Below are positions 1 to 8,147 of a stretch of DNA of 41,487 nucleotides, in pieces (the stretch's first letter is position 1; each line of letters starts with the position of its first letter). Under the pieces are notes generated by a model. That model saw only the letters and a list, made by a program, of their open reading frames with translations, did no database searches and was not told the origin of the DNA. The DNA is from JBOGUF01 sp050696075. GTDB taxonomy: Bacteria; Chloroflexota; Chloroflexia; Thermomicrobiales; UBA6265. The DNA lies in assembly GCA_050696075.1 (NCBI GenBank), contig JBOGUF010000090.1, positions 1 through 41,487 on the forward strand, read 5' to 3'. The translations under genes and the position numbers were made by a program.

Positions 1-2
1 AA

Positions 3-28
3 CGCCTTCCGCCTTCCGCCTTCCGCCT
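3..28. repeat. heptamer tandem repeat after ctaD
   Basis: About 3.7 copies of the 7-mer CGCCTTC follow one another. On the minus strand, which is the sense strand of the oxidase gene, this reads GGCGGAA. The array touches the stop codon of the cytochrome oxidase subunit I gene. It belongs to a set of 7-mer arrays of different sequence placed at gene ends in this window. Confidence 0.85.
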
Positions 29-1992
29 CAGCCAGCGGGCTCGAAGCACCAGCCGTAGATGCCGAGCGCGAGGATCAGGAGTCCGAGCGCGCAGAGCGAC
101 GGCAGGTTGAGCAGGCCGATAGTGATCGTCGGGTTGAAGATGCCCTCCTCGGCCAGCAGGCCCCAGGCGCCGACAAAGAGCCCGGCCGCGGCGATCAGCG
201 GGTAGTAGGAGGGGTTCGGCAGGTGGATGTTCGCCACGTCCTCCATCGTCTCGGTCTCGACCTCGGTGCGCATCCGTGCTTCGCGCTCCGGCGACTCGTC
301 CGGCGCCTCGACCGTCCCGATCTTCTTGCCGGCGACGGCCACCTCGACCTCTTGCTCCTCGTGGTGGCCGCCGTACTTGTCGGCCCAGAGCGGATCGCGA
401 TGGGTGACGGTCGGGATGGTGGCGAAGTTGTAGACGGGCGGCGGTGAGGGCATCGCCCACTCGAGGGTCGGCGCGTCCCATGGGTTCGGGCCGGCCCGCT
501 TGCCGTCGCGCAGGCTCTTGCCCAGGTTGTAGACGAAGAGGAGCATCGAGGCGCCGAGGAAGAAGGCGCCGATCGAGACGATAAGGTTCCAGAAGTTCCA
601 GCCGCTCTCCGCGCCGTAGCTGTAGTAGCGGCGCGGCATGCCGGCCAGGCCGAGGAAGTGCATCGGGAAGAAGGTCGCGTTGAAGCCGATGAAGGTCGTC
701 CAGAAATTGATCCGGCCAAGCCGGTCGTCCATCATCTTGCCGGTGATCTTGGGGAACCAGAAGTAGGCCGCGGCGAGCAGGCCGAAGATGCTGCCGCCGA
801 AGAGGACGTAGTGGAAGTGGGCGACGACGAAGTAGCTGTCGTTGTGTTGCAAATCGACCGGCACCGAGGCGTGCATGACGCCGGAGATGCCGCCGATGGT
901 GAACTGGGAAACGAGCCCGATGGCGAAGAGCATCGGCGTGGTAAACGCGATCGATCCCCGGTACATCGTTCCCATCCAGTTGAAGATCTTGACGCCGGTG
1001 GGGATGGCGATCAGCATCGTGCTGCCGGCGAAGATGGCGTTGGCGGTCGGGCCGAGGCCGGTGGTGAACATATGGTGGACCCAGACGCCGAAGCCGAGGA
1101 AGGCGATGGCGGCGATCGCGTAGACCATCACCGCGTAGCCGAAGAGCGGCTTGCGCGAGAAGACGGGGATGACTTCGGAGACGATGCCGAAGGCCGGCAA
1201 GATCAGGATGTAGACCTCCGGGTGCCCAAAGACCCAGAAGAGGTGCTGCCAGAGGAGCGGGTCGCCGCCGGCGGCCTGGGCGAAGAAGCCGGTGCCGGCA
1301 AAGCGGTCGAAAGCGAGCAGAATCAGCGCAACGGTGATCGCCGGGAAGGCCAGGACGATCAGGATCGAGGTGATCAGCGTCGCCCAGGTGAAGATCGGCA
1401 GGCGCATCATCGTCATGCCGGGCGCGCGCATGTTGATGATGGTGACGATGAAGTTGAAGGCGCCGGCCATCGAGGCGACGCCGAGGACCTGGAGACCGAG
1501 CATCCAGAAGTCGACGTTACGGCCCGGATTCCAGGCTTGATCGGTCAGCGGCGCGTAGCCGTACCAGCCCATGTTCGGCGCTTCGGAGAAGAACCAGCTC
1601 GCGTTGAGGATGACGGCGCCAAAGAGGAAGGTCCAGTAGCTGAAGGCGTTGAGGCGGGGGAAGGCGACGTCGCGGGCGCCGATCTGCAAGGGAACGACGA
1701 TGTTGAAGAAGGCGACGGAGAGGGGCATGATCGCCAGGAAGATCATCGTCGTGCCGTGCATGGTGAAGAGTTCATTGTAGGTTTCGGCGCTGACGACGTC
1801 CTGGTCCGGCCCGATGAGTTGGGCGCGAATCAGCATCGCCTCCAGGCCGCCGACCAGGAAGAGGAAGAGCGCGGTGACGCCGTACAAGATGCCGATCCGC
1901 TTGTGATCGACCGTGGTGATCCAGCTCCAAATCCCGGTCGCCGGTTTGACGGCCGGTGGGGTGATCACATGCGGCTGAGCGATCGATGCCAT
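28..1992 (-). CDS. ctaD: cytochrome c oxidase subunit I (caa3 type)
   Basis: This is the catalytic subunit of a proton-pumping heme-copper oxidase, which reduces oxygen to water in the membrane. The 654-residue protein has the family's hydrophobic segments and metal ligands: His79 (TMHGTTM) and His394 for low-spin heme a, His392 (VVAHFHY) for heme a3, and His257, His306 and His307 for CuB. Tyr261 of GHPEVY would be the cross-linked tyrosine. Glu259 in the same motif marks an A1-type D-channel, and Lys335 suits the K-channel. The C-terminal part, from about residue 530, is charged and then carries two further hydrophobic segments (about 598-615 and 623-648) absent from the minimal subunit, so it may include a fused subunit-IV-like tail. 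The start has GGGAG upstream. Subunit II precedes it in the same operon; subunits III and IV are not in the window and may lie beyond the left edge. Confidence 0.97.
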   Translation of the reverse strand: MASIAQPHVITPPAVKPATGIWSWITTVDHKRIGILYGVTALFLFLVGGLEAMLIRAQLIGPDQDVVSAETYNELFTMHGTTMIFLAIMPLSVAFFNIVVPLQIGARDVAFPRLNAFSYWTFLFGAVILNASWFFSEAPNMGWYGYAPLTDQAWNPGRNVDFWMLGLQVLGVASMAGAFNFIVTIINMRAPGMTMMRLPIFTWATLITSILIVLAFPAITVALILLAFDRFAGTGFFAQAAGGDPLLWQHLFWVFGHPEVYILILPAFGIVSEVIPVFSRKPLFGYAVMVYAIAAIAFLGFGVWVHHMFTTGLGPTANAIFAGSTMLIAIPTGVKIFNWMGTMYRGSIAFTTPMLFAIGLVSQFTIGGISGVMHASVPVDLQHNDSYFVVAHFHYVLFGGSIFGLLAAAYFWFPKITGKMMDDRLGRINFWTTFIGFNATFFPMHFLGLAGMPRRYYSYGAESGWNFWNLIVSIGAFFLGASMLLFVYNLGKSLRDGKRAGPNPWDAPTLEWAMPSPPPVYNFATIPTVTHRDPLWADKYGGHHEEQEVEVAVAGKKIGTVEAPDESPEREARMRTEVETETMEDVANIHLPNPSYYPLIAAAGLFVGAWGLLAEEGIFNPTITIGLLNLPSLCALGLLILALGIYGWCFEPAG

Positions 1993-2015
1993 TGCGTTCT
2001 CCCGCGCTTCGAGCG

Positions 2016-2035
2016 GCTAGCTGCTAGCTGCTAGC
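2016..2035. repeat. heptamer tandem repeat between ctaC and ctaD
   Basis: Nearly three copies of GCTAGCT fill the short gap between the two oxidase genes. The unit contains TAG on both strands. It sits just after the stop codon of subunit II, which ends at 2044 on the minus strand. Confidence 0.8.
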
Positions 2036-2043
2036 CAAGTGCG

Positions 2044-3216
2044 TTATTGATCGGCCACCGGGGTGGCGTCGACGTTTTCGCCGGTCAGCGGCGTACACCC
2101 GCCCTCCGGCGTCAGGCTCAGCAGGTAATCCACCACGACGTCGATCTGTTCGCTGGAGAGTTGTCCGCCCGCTTCTTCCCCGTAGGGCGGCATGTGGCTG
2201 CCCGGCTTGATCGACGGCGCATCCTCAATCCAGGCGTGCAGGTTCTCCGGCGTGTTCGCCAGCATGCCGGCGGCGATCGTCGACCGGCAGCCAAAGAGGG
2301 TGAGGTTCGGGCCGGCGGTCCGGTCCGTCTCGATTCCGACAGCGGCAGCGTCGGCGTTGGTGCCGCTGACGCGATGGCAGGCGATGCAGGCGCCAAAGTC
2401 GGGCGGGGCGGCCGCGACGTCGCCGCTGATGGCGGCCGCGGCCTGATTTGGGCCGGCGTTCCAGGCGGCGATCCAGGCGTCGAACTGCTCTTGCGGCTCA
2501 GCAATCACCTGGAAGCGCATCCAGGCGTGGGCTTCGCCGCAGAACTCGGCGCACTCGCCGTAGTAGACGCCCGGTTGGGGGACGGTAAAGGAGAGCTTGT
2601 TCTCGTGCCCCGGCACGACGTCCATCTTGCCCGTGAGTTGCGGCACCCAGAAGGAGTGGATGACGTTGTTCGAGTAGAGCCGGAAGAGGATGTCGCGACC
2701 AGTCGGGACGCGGATCTCGTTGGCGGTGATTACCTCGGCGACGGTGTCGGGCTCCCGGTAGTGGACCTCCCACCACCACTGCTTGCCGTAGACGTCGATG
2801 ACGTACTCGCCGTCTTGCGCCTCGGCGTCGAAGTCGTAGAGGGTGCTGACGGTGGGGATAAAGATGATGAGCAGGACGATCGCCGGGATGATCGTCCAGA
2901 CGATCTCCAGCGTCTTGTTGCCGTGGACCTGCTCCGGCCGGGCGTCGTCGTCGGAGCGACGGCGGAAGCGCAGCACGGTGTAGACGATGGCGGCCTGGAC
3001 GCCGACGAAGACGACCAGGGACATGAAGAAGATGACCTTATAGAGGAACTGGATGTCATCGGCCGTCTCGGTGCGCGGACTGATGGTGGTGTAGAAGCTG
3101 TTGTCGTCGCCGCACGCGGCGAGCGCGAAGAGCGCAACGGCGGCCAAGCCCACCAGCGAGAGGACCCGCGTGGTCATCGAGCGCCGTGCTTCGACTCCGC
3201 CAGCCCGCCGTTCCAT
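2044..3216 (-). CDS. ctaC: cytochrome c oxidase subunit II with fused cytochrome c
   Basis: This subunit takes electrons from cytochrome c and passes them through CuA to subunit I. The 390-residue protein starts with a lipoprotein signal whose lipobox is LAAC (Cys35), so the mature N-terminus is probably lipid-anchored. Two membrane segments follow (about 60-82 and 105-122). The CuA site is His187 plus GECAEFCGEAHAWM, with Cys222, Cys226, His230 and Met233. A C-terminal cytochrome c domain has CIACH (Cys277, Cys280, His281) and a likely Met342 axial ligand in HMPP, which makes this a caa3-type oxidase. I chose the ATG at 3216 because GGGGAGG lies just upstream at 3221-3227. An internal ATG at 3177 would still leave the signal intact but has no close ribosome site. 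The gene is the first of the oxidase operon. Confidence 0.96.
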   Translation of the reverse strand: MERRAGGVEARRSMTTRVLSLVGLAAVALFALAACGDDNSFYTTISPRTETADDIQFLYKVIFFMSLVVFVGVQAAIVYTVLRFRRRSDDDARPEQVHGNKTLEIVWTIIPAIVLLIIFIPTVSTLYDFDAEAQDGEYVIDVYGKQWWWEVHYREPDTVAEVITANEIRVPTGRDILFRLYSNNVIHSFWVPQLTGKMDVVPGHENKLSFTVPQPGVYYGECAEFCGEAHAWMRFQVIAEPQEQFDAWIAAWNAGPNQAAAAISGDVAAAPPDFGACIACHRVSGTNADAAAVGIETDRTAGPNLTLFGCRSTIAAGMLANTPENLHAWIEDAPSIKPGSHMPPYGEEAGGQLSSEQIDVVVDYLLSLTPEGGCTPLTGENVDATPVADQ

Positions 3217-3237
3217 TCCGCCTCCCCGGTTATCAGA

Positions 3238-3254
3238 CGTGAGTCGTGAGTCGT
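3238..3254. repeat. short heptamer repeat upstream of ctaC
   Basis: About 2.4 copies of CGTGAGT stand just upstream of the oxidase operon, in the expected 5' leader. The unit contains TGA. The array is short, so chance cannot be excluded, but it fits the 7-mer pattern seen at other gene borders. Confidence 0.6.
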
Positions 3255-3562
3255 CGTTGGCGTTTGGCCAAGCCGTTAGGGCCGCATGCCGTCGGGCGGT
3301 CCATTGGCGCGCGGCGCTCGCGCGATTGAAGCCGACGATGGGTTGAACTCACGCACCAAAAACGAGGCGCCACCGACTGCACTCGCCAGCGACCGCGCTT
3401 TCGGCGGGATCATAGCCCGAACCGGCCCCCGTTGGTCAAGATCATACCCGATATTTTGGGGCATCCCATCACGAACCGCCAGCGGCGCGTTCAGTGTTGT
3501 GCGTTGGGATGGAGCCTGCACCTCTCGGACAGTTGTGCTGGCGCCGAGCCGCCGCCCCCTCA
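3255..3562. other. non-coding stretch between divergent genes
   Basis: No convincing gene lies here. Open frames on both strands have unnatural composition and run through the neighbouring repeat element. The stretch should hold the oxidase operon's promoter region. It contains two ATCATA boxes, each TATGAT on the minus strand, at 3409-3414 and 3441-3446. Confidence 0.6.
3409..3439 (-). promoter_or_regulatory. candidate promoter of the oxidase operon
   Basis: On the minus strand a TTGACC box (plus 3434-3439) is followed 19 bases later by TATGAT (plus 3409-3414). The spacing is a little long for a sigma-70 promoter, but both boxes match well. It points toward ctaC with a leader of almost 190 bases. 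Confidence 0.4.
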
Positions 3563-3674
3563 GTCATGCTGAGGAATCGAAGCATCCCCCGGCGAAGCCG
3601 TCTCCACCTCCAGACCGCGTCTCCCCGCGACAGGCGCTTCGCGCGGGGATGCTTCGGTGTCGCCTCAGCATGAC
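3563..3674 (+). repeat. dispersed inverted-repeat element, copy 1
   Basis: The element begins with GTCATGCTGAGG and ends with its reverse complement CCTCAGCATGAC. Inside, GAAGCATCCCC and GGGGATGCTTC form a second inverted pair, flanking GGCGAAGCC and GCGCTTCGC segments. Two other copies lie at 6073-6188 and, inverted, at 25804-25891. No transposase is associated, so it looks like a small non-autonomous or REP-type element that could fold into a long hairpin. Confidence 0.85.
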
Positions 3675-3757
3675 GGAGGGGGCAGCTCATGAAACGGTTC
3701 GGGAGAGAGCCGCGGGTTCCTTCCCGACGGACGACAGGGCTAACGCGGTGAAGTCGG

Positions 3758-3787
3758 TTGACAGCCTCTTGGTAGTGGCGGTAAGGT
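3758..3787 (+). promoter_or_regulatory. candidate promoter of the GntR-regulator gene
   Basis: A perfect TTGACA (3758-3763) is followed after 18 bases by TAAGGT (3782-3787), a weak -10 box. Transcription would start near 3794, about 70 bases before the regulator's ATG at 3866. Confidence 0.45.
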
Positions 3788-3865
3788 GGTCAGGCAGCTA
3801 GTCAGCTTGTCCGCCGTTCCCGTCATGTTTCGTTGCTACCGGTTCGTCGATTGGGGCCGATTTCT

Positions 3866-4543
3866 ATGGAACGCATCGCGCCGTCTCGCCTATCGTCGAG
3901 CATTCTGGATGCGTTGGCGGGCTACATCCAACGCACGGGGTTGACCGAGGGGGACCGGTTGCCGCCGGAGCGGGATATCGCCCAGCAACTCGGCGTCAGC
4001 CGACCGCTGGTGCGCGAGGCGTTGCAACACTGGCGGGCGCTCGGCTTCGTGCAGACGATCAATGGGCGCGGCACCTTCCTACGGACCTCGCTGGCGCCGG
4101 ATAGCCAGCACGTCGTGCTGATCCTCAACCGGGAGCGGGAGTCGCTGTTGCACACGCTCGAGATCCGGCGGGGTCTAGAGCCGGAAGCGGCAGCGCTGGC
4201 GGCGATGCGGGCAACCGACGCGCAGATCGCGCGGTTGGAGGATCTCATCGAGGCGGTCGAGGAGGCATACCGCCGCGTCGGGGACGCGCCGGAGGAGGAC
4301 TGGGCGTTTCACCAGGCGGTCTACGAGGCGTCGGGCAATCCCCTGTTCGGGCAGCTCATCAACGGCATCCACAGCCTCTTTCACCGGTTCTGGGAGAACC
4401 CGGTCAATCGCCCAGGGTTCGCCCGGCGCGGCATCGTCCACCACCGCACCTTGGTCGAAGCGATTCGCGCCCGCGACCCGGAGGGGGCCAGGGCGGCGGC
4501 ACTCAGCATCCTGCGGGTGCTGGAAGAGGATTTGCAGGCGTGA
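3866..4543 (+). CDS. FadR-subfamily GntR transcriptional regulator
   Basis: The 225-residue protein has a GntR winged-helix DNA-binding domain in its first 75 residues, with the typical LPPERDIAQQLGVSRPLVREAL stretch (shown here by its ends LPPERD and SRPLVREAL). An all-helical FCD ligand-binding domain follows, with the usual start ...RRGLEPEAAALAA and later DWAFHQAVYEASGN. I chose the ATG at 3866; an upstream in-frame TTG at 3833 lacks a ribosome site. The gene directly precedes a sugar ABC transporter and two glycosidases on the same strand. It is therefore the likely repressor or activator of that locus, with a sugar or sugar acid as effector; the ligand cannot be read from the sequence. 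Confidence 0.93.
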   Translation: MERIAPSRLSSSILDALAGYIQRTGLTEGDRLPPERDIAQQLGVSRPLVREALQHWRALGFVQTINGRGTFLRTSLAPDSQHVVLILNRERESLLHTLEIRRGLEPEAAALAAMRATDAQIARLEDLIEAVEEAYRRVGDAPEEDWAFHQAVYEASGNPLFGQLINGIHSLFHRFWENPVNRPGFARRGIVHHRTLVEAIRARDPEGARAAALSILRVLEEDLQA

Positions 4544-4667
4544 TGCGCCGTGGGATTAGGCACCGCATCGGCGCTGCTGCACAAGATGGAGGGAGGCGTT
4601 GGGGATGAGATGAATCGCCGAGCTGGTCTGCCACGGTTCGCACGGACCTTCGCAAAGGAGAGACGTC

Positions 4668-6047
4668 ATGCAACGGGATCTCGGTCGGAGCCACCCCCTC
4701 TCACGACGCACCGTCATGCGCTACGGCGCGGGGATGGCGGGTGGGGCACTGCTCGCCCAGGGAGCGCGGCGGGCGGCGGCGCAGGAGGACGTCACCCTGC
4801 GGGTGATCGGGTTCCGGGTCGTGCCGGAGGAGCAAGGCTCGCCGCTCGATCTTGCTTACCAGCAATTCCTCGAGGACTTCCAGGCTGCCCACCCGAATGT
4901 CACGGTCGACGCGCTGGAGACGCCGCCGGAGTTCGACACGCAGTTGCTGGTCGACCTCGCGGCCGGCACCGCGCCGGACATCTGGCAGCAAGACGCCTCG
5001 ACGCTGGCGCGACTGGTCGACGGCGGCCACGTGCTCGACATGCGGCGGGCCGTCGAGCTGGTGCCGGAACTGAACCTCGACCGGTTCTTCCCGACGGTGC
5101 TGGCGATCCACGAGGCGCCGGACGGGGCAATCTACAACCTGCCGAACGACTACACGCCGATGGTCATTTACTACAACCCGCTGGCCTTCGAGCGGGCGGG
5201 CGTGCCGGTGCCGACGGTCGACTGGACCTGGGACGACCTGCTGGAGAAGGCGCGGTTGCTGACCCTCGACAGCGAGGGCCGGAACGCGGCCGACCCGGAG
5301 TTCGACGCTGAGAACATCGTGCAATACGGCTTCCGCGTCCGCCAGTTCGTCTTCGAGTGGATCTACCGGGTGTGGGCGAACGGCGGCGACGTCATCTCGC
5401 CGGACGGCACGACGGTGAGCGGCTACCTCGACTCGCCGGAAACGATTGAGACGATCCAGTTCCTGCGCGATATGGTGCTGGAACATCACGTCTCACCGCC
5501 GCCGGCGACGCTGGAGCAGATGACCCAATCGGTTGGGTTCCTCGATCGGTTCCTGACGGGCGAGTTCGCGATGTTCGATCGTGGGCACTGGGAACTGGTC
5601 GGCTTGCAGAACAGCGCGGAGTACGCGCCGGAAGCGGTCGCGGTCGTCGGTCAGCCGGCACGGAAGAGCAGCGCGACCGTGATCTACGAGTCGAGTTGGG
5701 CGATTCGCGCCGACCTCGAAGGGGATCAGTTGCTGGCCGCCTGCCAGTTCGTCAACGCCGCCACCGACCGGCAGTACCAGGACACGAAGGTGATCACCGG
5801 AATTGCCATCGCCGCCAACCAGGCGTCGGCGGAGGCCGCGGTCGAGCAAGCCGCCTCGCCGGAGATCGAACAGGTCTTCATCGACGAGACGGCCAACGGG
5901 CGAGCGCCCTACGGGGCCAAGTTCGCCAACTGGCCGGCGGTCGAGTTGCTGATTGACTCGATGATGGAGCGCATCCTCGCCGGCGGCGACGTCGCGGAGG
6001 AAGTGGCCAGCGCGGTGGAGGAGATCAACCGGGAGTTGGGGGCGTAG
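4668..6047 (+). CDS. extracellular solute-binding protein, family 1 (sugar ABC transporter)
   Basis: This is the receptor of a carbohydrate uptake transporter. The 459-residue protein starts with a twin-arginine signal (LSRRTVMRYGAGMAGG, cleavage probably after AAA near residue 37), which suggests export in folded form. The body has the family-1 pattern: a first lobe with NVTVDALETPPEF and an aromatic-rich middle (PNDYTPMVIYYNPLAFERAG, WTWDDLLEKA). AAAGGAG at 4654-4660 fixes the ATG at 4668. Two permease genes follow at once, and the gap between holds a long hairpin element (6073-6188) that could keep this gene's message in excess over the permeases. Substrate is unknown, but the two downstream glycosidases suggest an oligosaccharide. 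Confidence 0.95.
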   Translation: MQRDLGRSHPLSRRTVMRYGAGMAGGALLAQGARRAAAQEDVTLRVIGFRVVPEEQGSPLDLAYQQFLEDFQAAHPNVTVDALETPPEFDTQLLVDLAAGTAPDIWQQDASTLARLVDGGHVLDMRRAVELVPELNLDRFFPTVLAIHEAPDGAIYNLPNDYTPMVIYYNPLAFERAGVPVPTVDWTWDDLLEKARLLTLDSEGRNAADPEFDAENIVQYGFRVRQFVFEWIYRVWANGGDVISPDGTTVSGYLDSPETIETIQFLRDMVLEHHVSPPPATLEQMTQSVGFLDRFLTGEFAMFDRGHWELVGLQNSAEYAPEAVAVVGQPARKSSATVIYESSWAIRADLEGDQLLAACQFVNAATDRQYQDTKVITGIAIAANQASAEAAVEQAASPEIEQVFIDETANGRAPYGAKFANWPAVELLIDSMMERILAGGDVAEEVASAVEEINRELGA

Positions 6048-6072
6048 CGAGGGACCGTCCGCCCACCCCGTC

Positions 6073-6188
6073 GTCATGCTGACCGAAGGGAAGCATCCCC
6101 CGGCGAAGCCGACCCGATGTTCTCTCCCAGGATTGGGGGTGGGGGCCGATGCGCTTCGCGCGGGGATGCTTCGATACCTCAGCATGAC
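6073..6188 (+). repeat. dispersed inverted-repeat element, copy 2, inside the transporter operon
   Basis: Same architecture as the copy at 3563-3674: it starts GTCATGCTGA, has inner arms GAAGCATCCCC and GGGGATGCTTC, and ends CCTCAGCATGAC once a short variable part is passed. It lies between the solute-binding protein gene and the first permease gene, so it would be transcribed and folded in the operon message. Confidence 0.85.
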
Positions 6189-6236
6189 GACGGGGGGGCG
6201 GTCGCACGCGACGGCTCAGCGAGAAGGATCCAAACC

Positions 6237-7202
6237 GTGGCATCAGACGCCTACAACCAGATGGCACGGTCGCGTTCGCGGTCGGCAGGGGCGGGGCGCG
6301 TCGGGTTCCGGCGGCGGTTTATGAGCCGGTCGAACGAGCGGATCGGGTATCTCTTTATCCTGCCGTCGTTCATCCATCTCGTCGTCTTCCTGGTCATCCC
6401 GATCGGGTTCAGCCTCTACCTCTCGTTTCACGACTGGAACGGGCCGAACTTCCAGGACGCCCCCTTCATCGGCCTCGACCACTACCGGTTCCTGCGCGGC
6501 GACACCCGCTTCTGGAACGCGATGGAGAACACCGCCTACTACACGCTCCTCTCCGTGCCGTTGGGCATGGCGATCAGCCTCCTCGTCGCGGTGGTGATGA
6601 ACCAGAAACTGCGGGCGGTCAATCTCTTCCGCACACTCTTCTTCATGCCCGTGATCTCGTCGTGGGTGGCGGTCTCGATCATCTGGATCACGTTGCTTGA
6701 TCCGACGAGCGGCATCGTCAACTACGTGCTCGGCCAGGTCGGCATCCCCGGCGTGCAGTGGCTGAACGACCCGCGGTGGGCGATGCCGGCGCTGGTCCTG
6801 ATCGCGATCTGGAAGAGCCTGGGGTTCAGCATGGTTATCTGGTTGGCCGGGCTGCAAGCGATCCCGGCCGAGTTGCAAGAGGCGGCCGCGCTCGACGGGG
6901 CGGGGCGATGGTCCAGCTTCTGGAACATCACCCTGCCGCTGCTGGCGCCGACGACCTTTTTCCTGGCAATCACGGGGGTGATCGGCTCCTTCCAGGTCTT
7001 TGCGCCGATGTACGTGATCACCAAGGGCGGCCCGCTCGACTCGACGAACGTCGTCGTCTTCGAGATCTACCGCCGCGCCTTCACCGAGTTCAAGATGGGC
7101 TACGCCTCGGCCCAATCGTGGGTGCTCTTCGCCGTCATCTTCACCGCGACGCTGATCCAGATTACCTACATGCGGCGCCGCGGGGAGCAAATGCTGTTTT
7201 AG
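6237..7202 (+). CDS. sugar ABC transporter permease (MalF/UgpA type)
   Basis: One of the two membrane channels of the sugar importer. The 321-residue protein has six hydrophobic segments, the first at about 43-65 (GYLFILPSFIHLVVFLV). It carries the EAA loop that contacts the ATPase (EAAALDGAGRWSSFWNITLP). I start it at GTG 6237 because GAGAAGGA lies at 6221-6228. An open frame reaches back to 6117, but those 40 codons only translate the repeat element. An ATG at 6261 is an alternative. The last codon of the gene runs straight into a perfect 32-bp inverted repeat. Confidence 0.95.
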   Translation: MASDAYNQMARSRSRSAGAGRVGFRRRFMSRSNERIGYLFILPSFIHLVVFLVIPIGFSLYLSFHDWNGPNFQDAPFIGLDHYRFLRGDTRFWNAMENTAYYTLLSVPLGMAISLLVAVVMNQKLRAVNLFRTLFFMPVISSWVAVSIIWITLLDPTSGIVNYVLGQVGIPGVQWLNDPRWAMPALVLIAIWKSLGFSMVIWLAGLQAIPAELQEAAALDGAGRWSSFWNITLPLLAPTTFFLAITGVIGSFQVFAPMYVITKGGPLDSTNVVVFEIYRRAFTEFKMGYASAQSWVLFAVIFTATLIQITYMRRRGEQMLF

Positions 7203-7281
7203 GGGTCAGGAGCTAGGAGTCAGGAGTCAGGGGCGATGCGGCGTCTTCTCCCTGACTCCTGACTCCTAGCTCCTGACCCCT
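7201..7281. repeat. perfect 32-bp inverted repeat built from heptamers
   Basis: Bases 7201-7232 and 7250-7281 are exact reverse complements, with a 17-base loop. The left arm is itself four 7-mers in phase: GTCAGGA, GCTAGGA, GTCAGGA and GTCAGGG. It starts at the stop codon of the first permease and ends just before the ribosome site of the second. In the message it would form a very stable hairpin without a U tract, so partial termination or protection of the upstream message is possible. Confidence 0.95.
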
Positions 7282-7293
7282 GGGGAGAAGGGA

Positions 7294-8145
7294 ATGGTTC
7301 ACCAACGGCATGCGTGGACGCCGCTGATCCGGGTGCTGGGGTATGGGCTGCTGATCGCGGTGACGTTGACGATGGTTGTGCCGTTCGTGTGGATGGTGAC
7401 GACCTCGCTGAAACCGTCCGGGACGCAGTTCTCGTACCCGCCGGAACTCATTCCGCGCGACTTCGCCTGGGAGAACTACGAGCGGCTCTTCACGCTGGTG
7501 CCGTTTGGGCGCTACTTCGTGAATACGCTCTTCGTGACGACGGCGATCGTGATCGGCCAGATCGTCATCTGCTCGCTGGCGGCCTACGGCTTCGCCCGGC
7601 TGAACTTCATGGGGAGGGACACTCTCTTCGTCCTCTACCTGGCGACGATGATGATCCCGTTCCAGGTGACGCTGATCCCGAGCTTCCTGATGGTCTTCCG
7701 GTTCGGCTGGGTCAACACCTACCAGGGGCTGATTATCCCCGGCATCTCGAGCGCCTTCGGCATCTTCCTATTGCGACAGGCGTTCCTGGGGGTGCCGCGC
7801 GACTACCAGGACGCGGCGCGACTCGACGGGGCGAGCGAGTGGCGCATCTTTGCCGAAATCTTCCTGCCGCTGAATGGTCCGGCCCTGGCCACCCTCGGTG
7901 TTTTCTCCTTTATGGGGGCGTGGACCGATCTGCTCTGGCCGCTGCTGATCGCCCGCGACCAGGAGTTGCGTACCTTGGAACTCGGTCTCGCCTACTTCAA
8001 TGCCTCCGCCAGCGCGTTCCGGCAGGTGAACTGGCCGCTGATGATGGCCGCCTCGGTCGTGGTGATGCTGCCAGTGATTGTCGTCTACGTCTTCGCACAG
8101 CGCTACTTCGTGCGCGGCATCACGCTCTCCGGCGTCAAGGGCTAA
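7294..8145 (+). CDS. sugar ABC transporter permease (MalG/UgpE type)
   Basis: Second channel subunit of the importer, 283 residues. It has six membrane segments and the cytoplasmic EAA-type loop DAARLDGASEWRIFAEIFLP that couples to the ATPase. The N-terminal region has the usual VPFVWMVTTSLKPSG of this subfamily. GGGGAGAAGGGA just upstream supports the ATG at 7294. The ATPase (MsmX/UgpC type) is not in the window; in many such loci a shared ATPase encoded elsewhere serves several importers. Confidence 0.95.
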   Translation: MVHQRHAWTPLIRVLGYGLLIAVTLTMVVPFVWMVTTSLKPSGTQFSYPPELIPRDFAWENYERLFTLVPFGRYFVNTLFVTTAIVIGQIVICSLAAYGFARLNFMGRDTLFVLYLATMMIPFQVTLIPSFLMVFRFGWVNTYQGLIIPGISSAFGIFLLRQAFLGVPRDYQDAARLDGASEWRIFAEIFLPLNGPALATLGVFSFMGAWTDLLWPLLIARDQELRTLELGLAYFNASASAFRQVNWPLMMAASVVVMLPVIVVYVFAQRYFVRGITLSGVKG

Positions 8146-8147
8146 GG

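Noticed and set aside
658..2034. Long open frame on the plus strand opposite the oxidase subunit I gene
   Set aside because: It mirrors the codons of a certain gene on the other strand; composition is Arg/Glu/Gly-rich with no recognisable domain. High G+C produces many such shadow frames here.
2047..3249. Plus-strand frame of 400 codons opposite the subunit II gene
   Set aside because: Shadow of a gene with clear metal-binding motifs.
3286..3801. Open frame through the intergenic stretch before the GntR gene
   Set aside because: It translates the dispersed repeat element and has no domain, no ribosome site and unnatural composition.
6117..6236. Upstream extension of the first permease
   Set aside because: These 40 codons lie in the repeat element; a ribosome site supports GTG 6237.
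7314..8147. Upstream extension of the GH63-like glycosidase
   Set aside because: It overlaps the second permease in another frame; ATG 8148 directly follows the permease stop.
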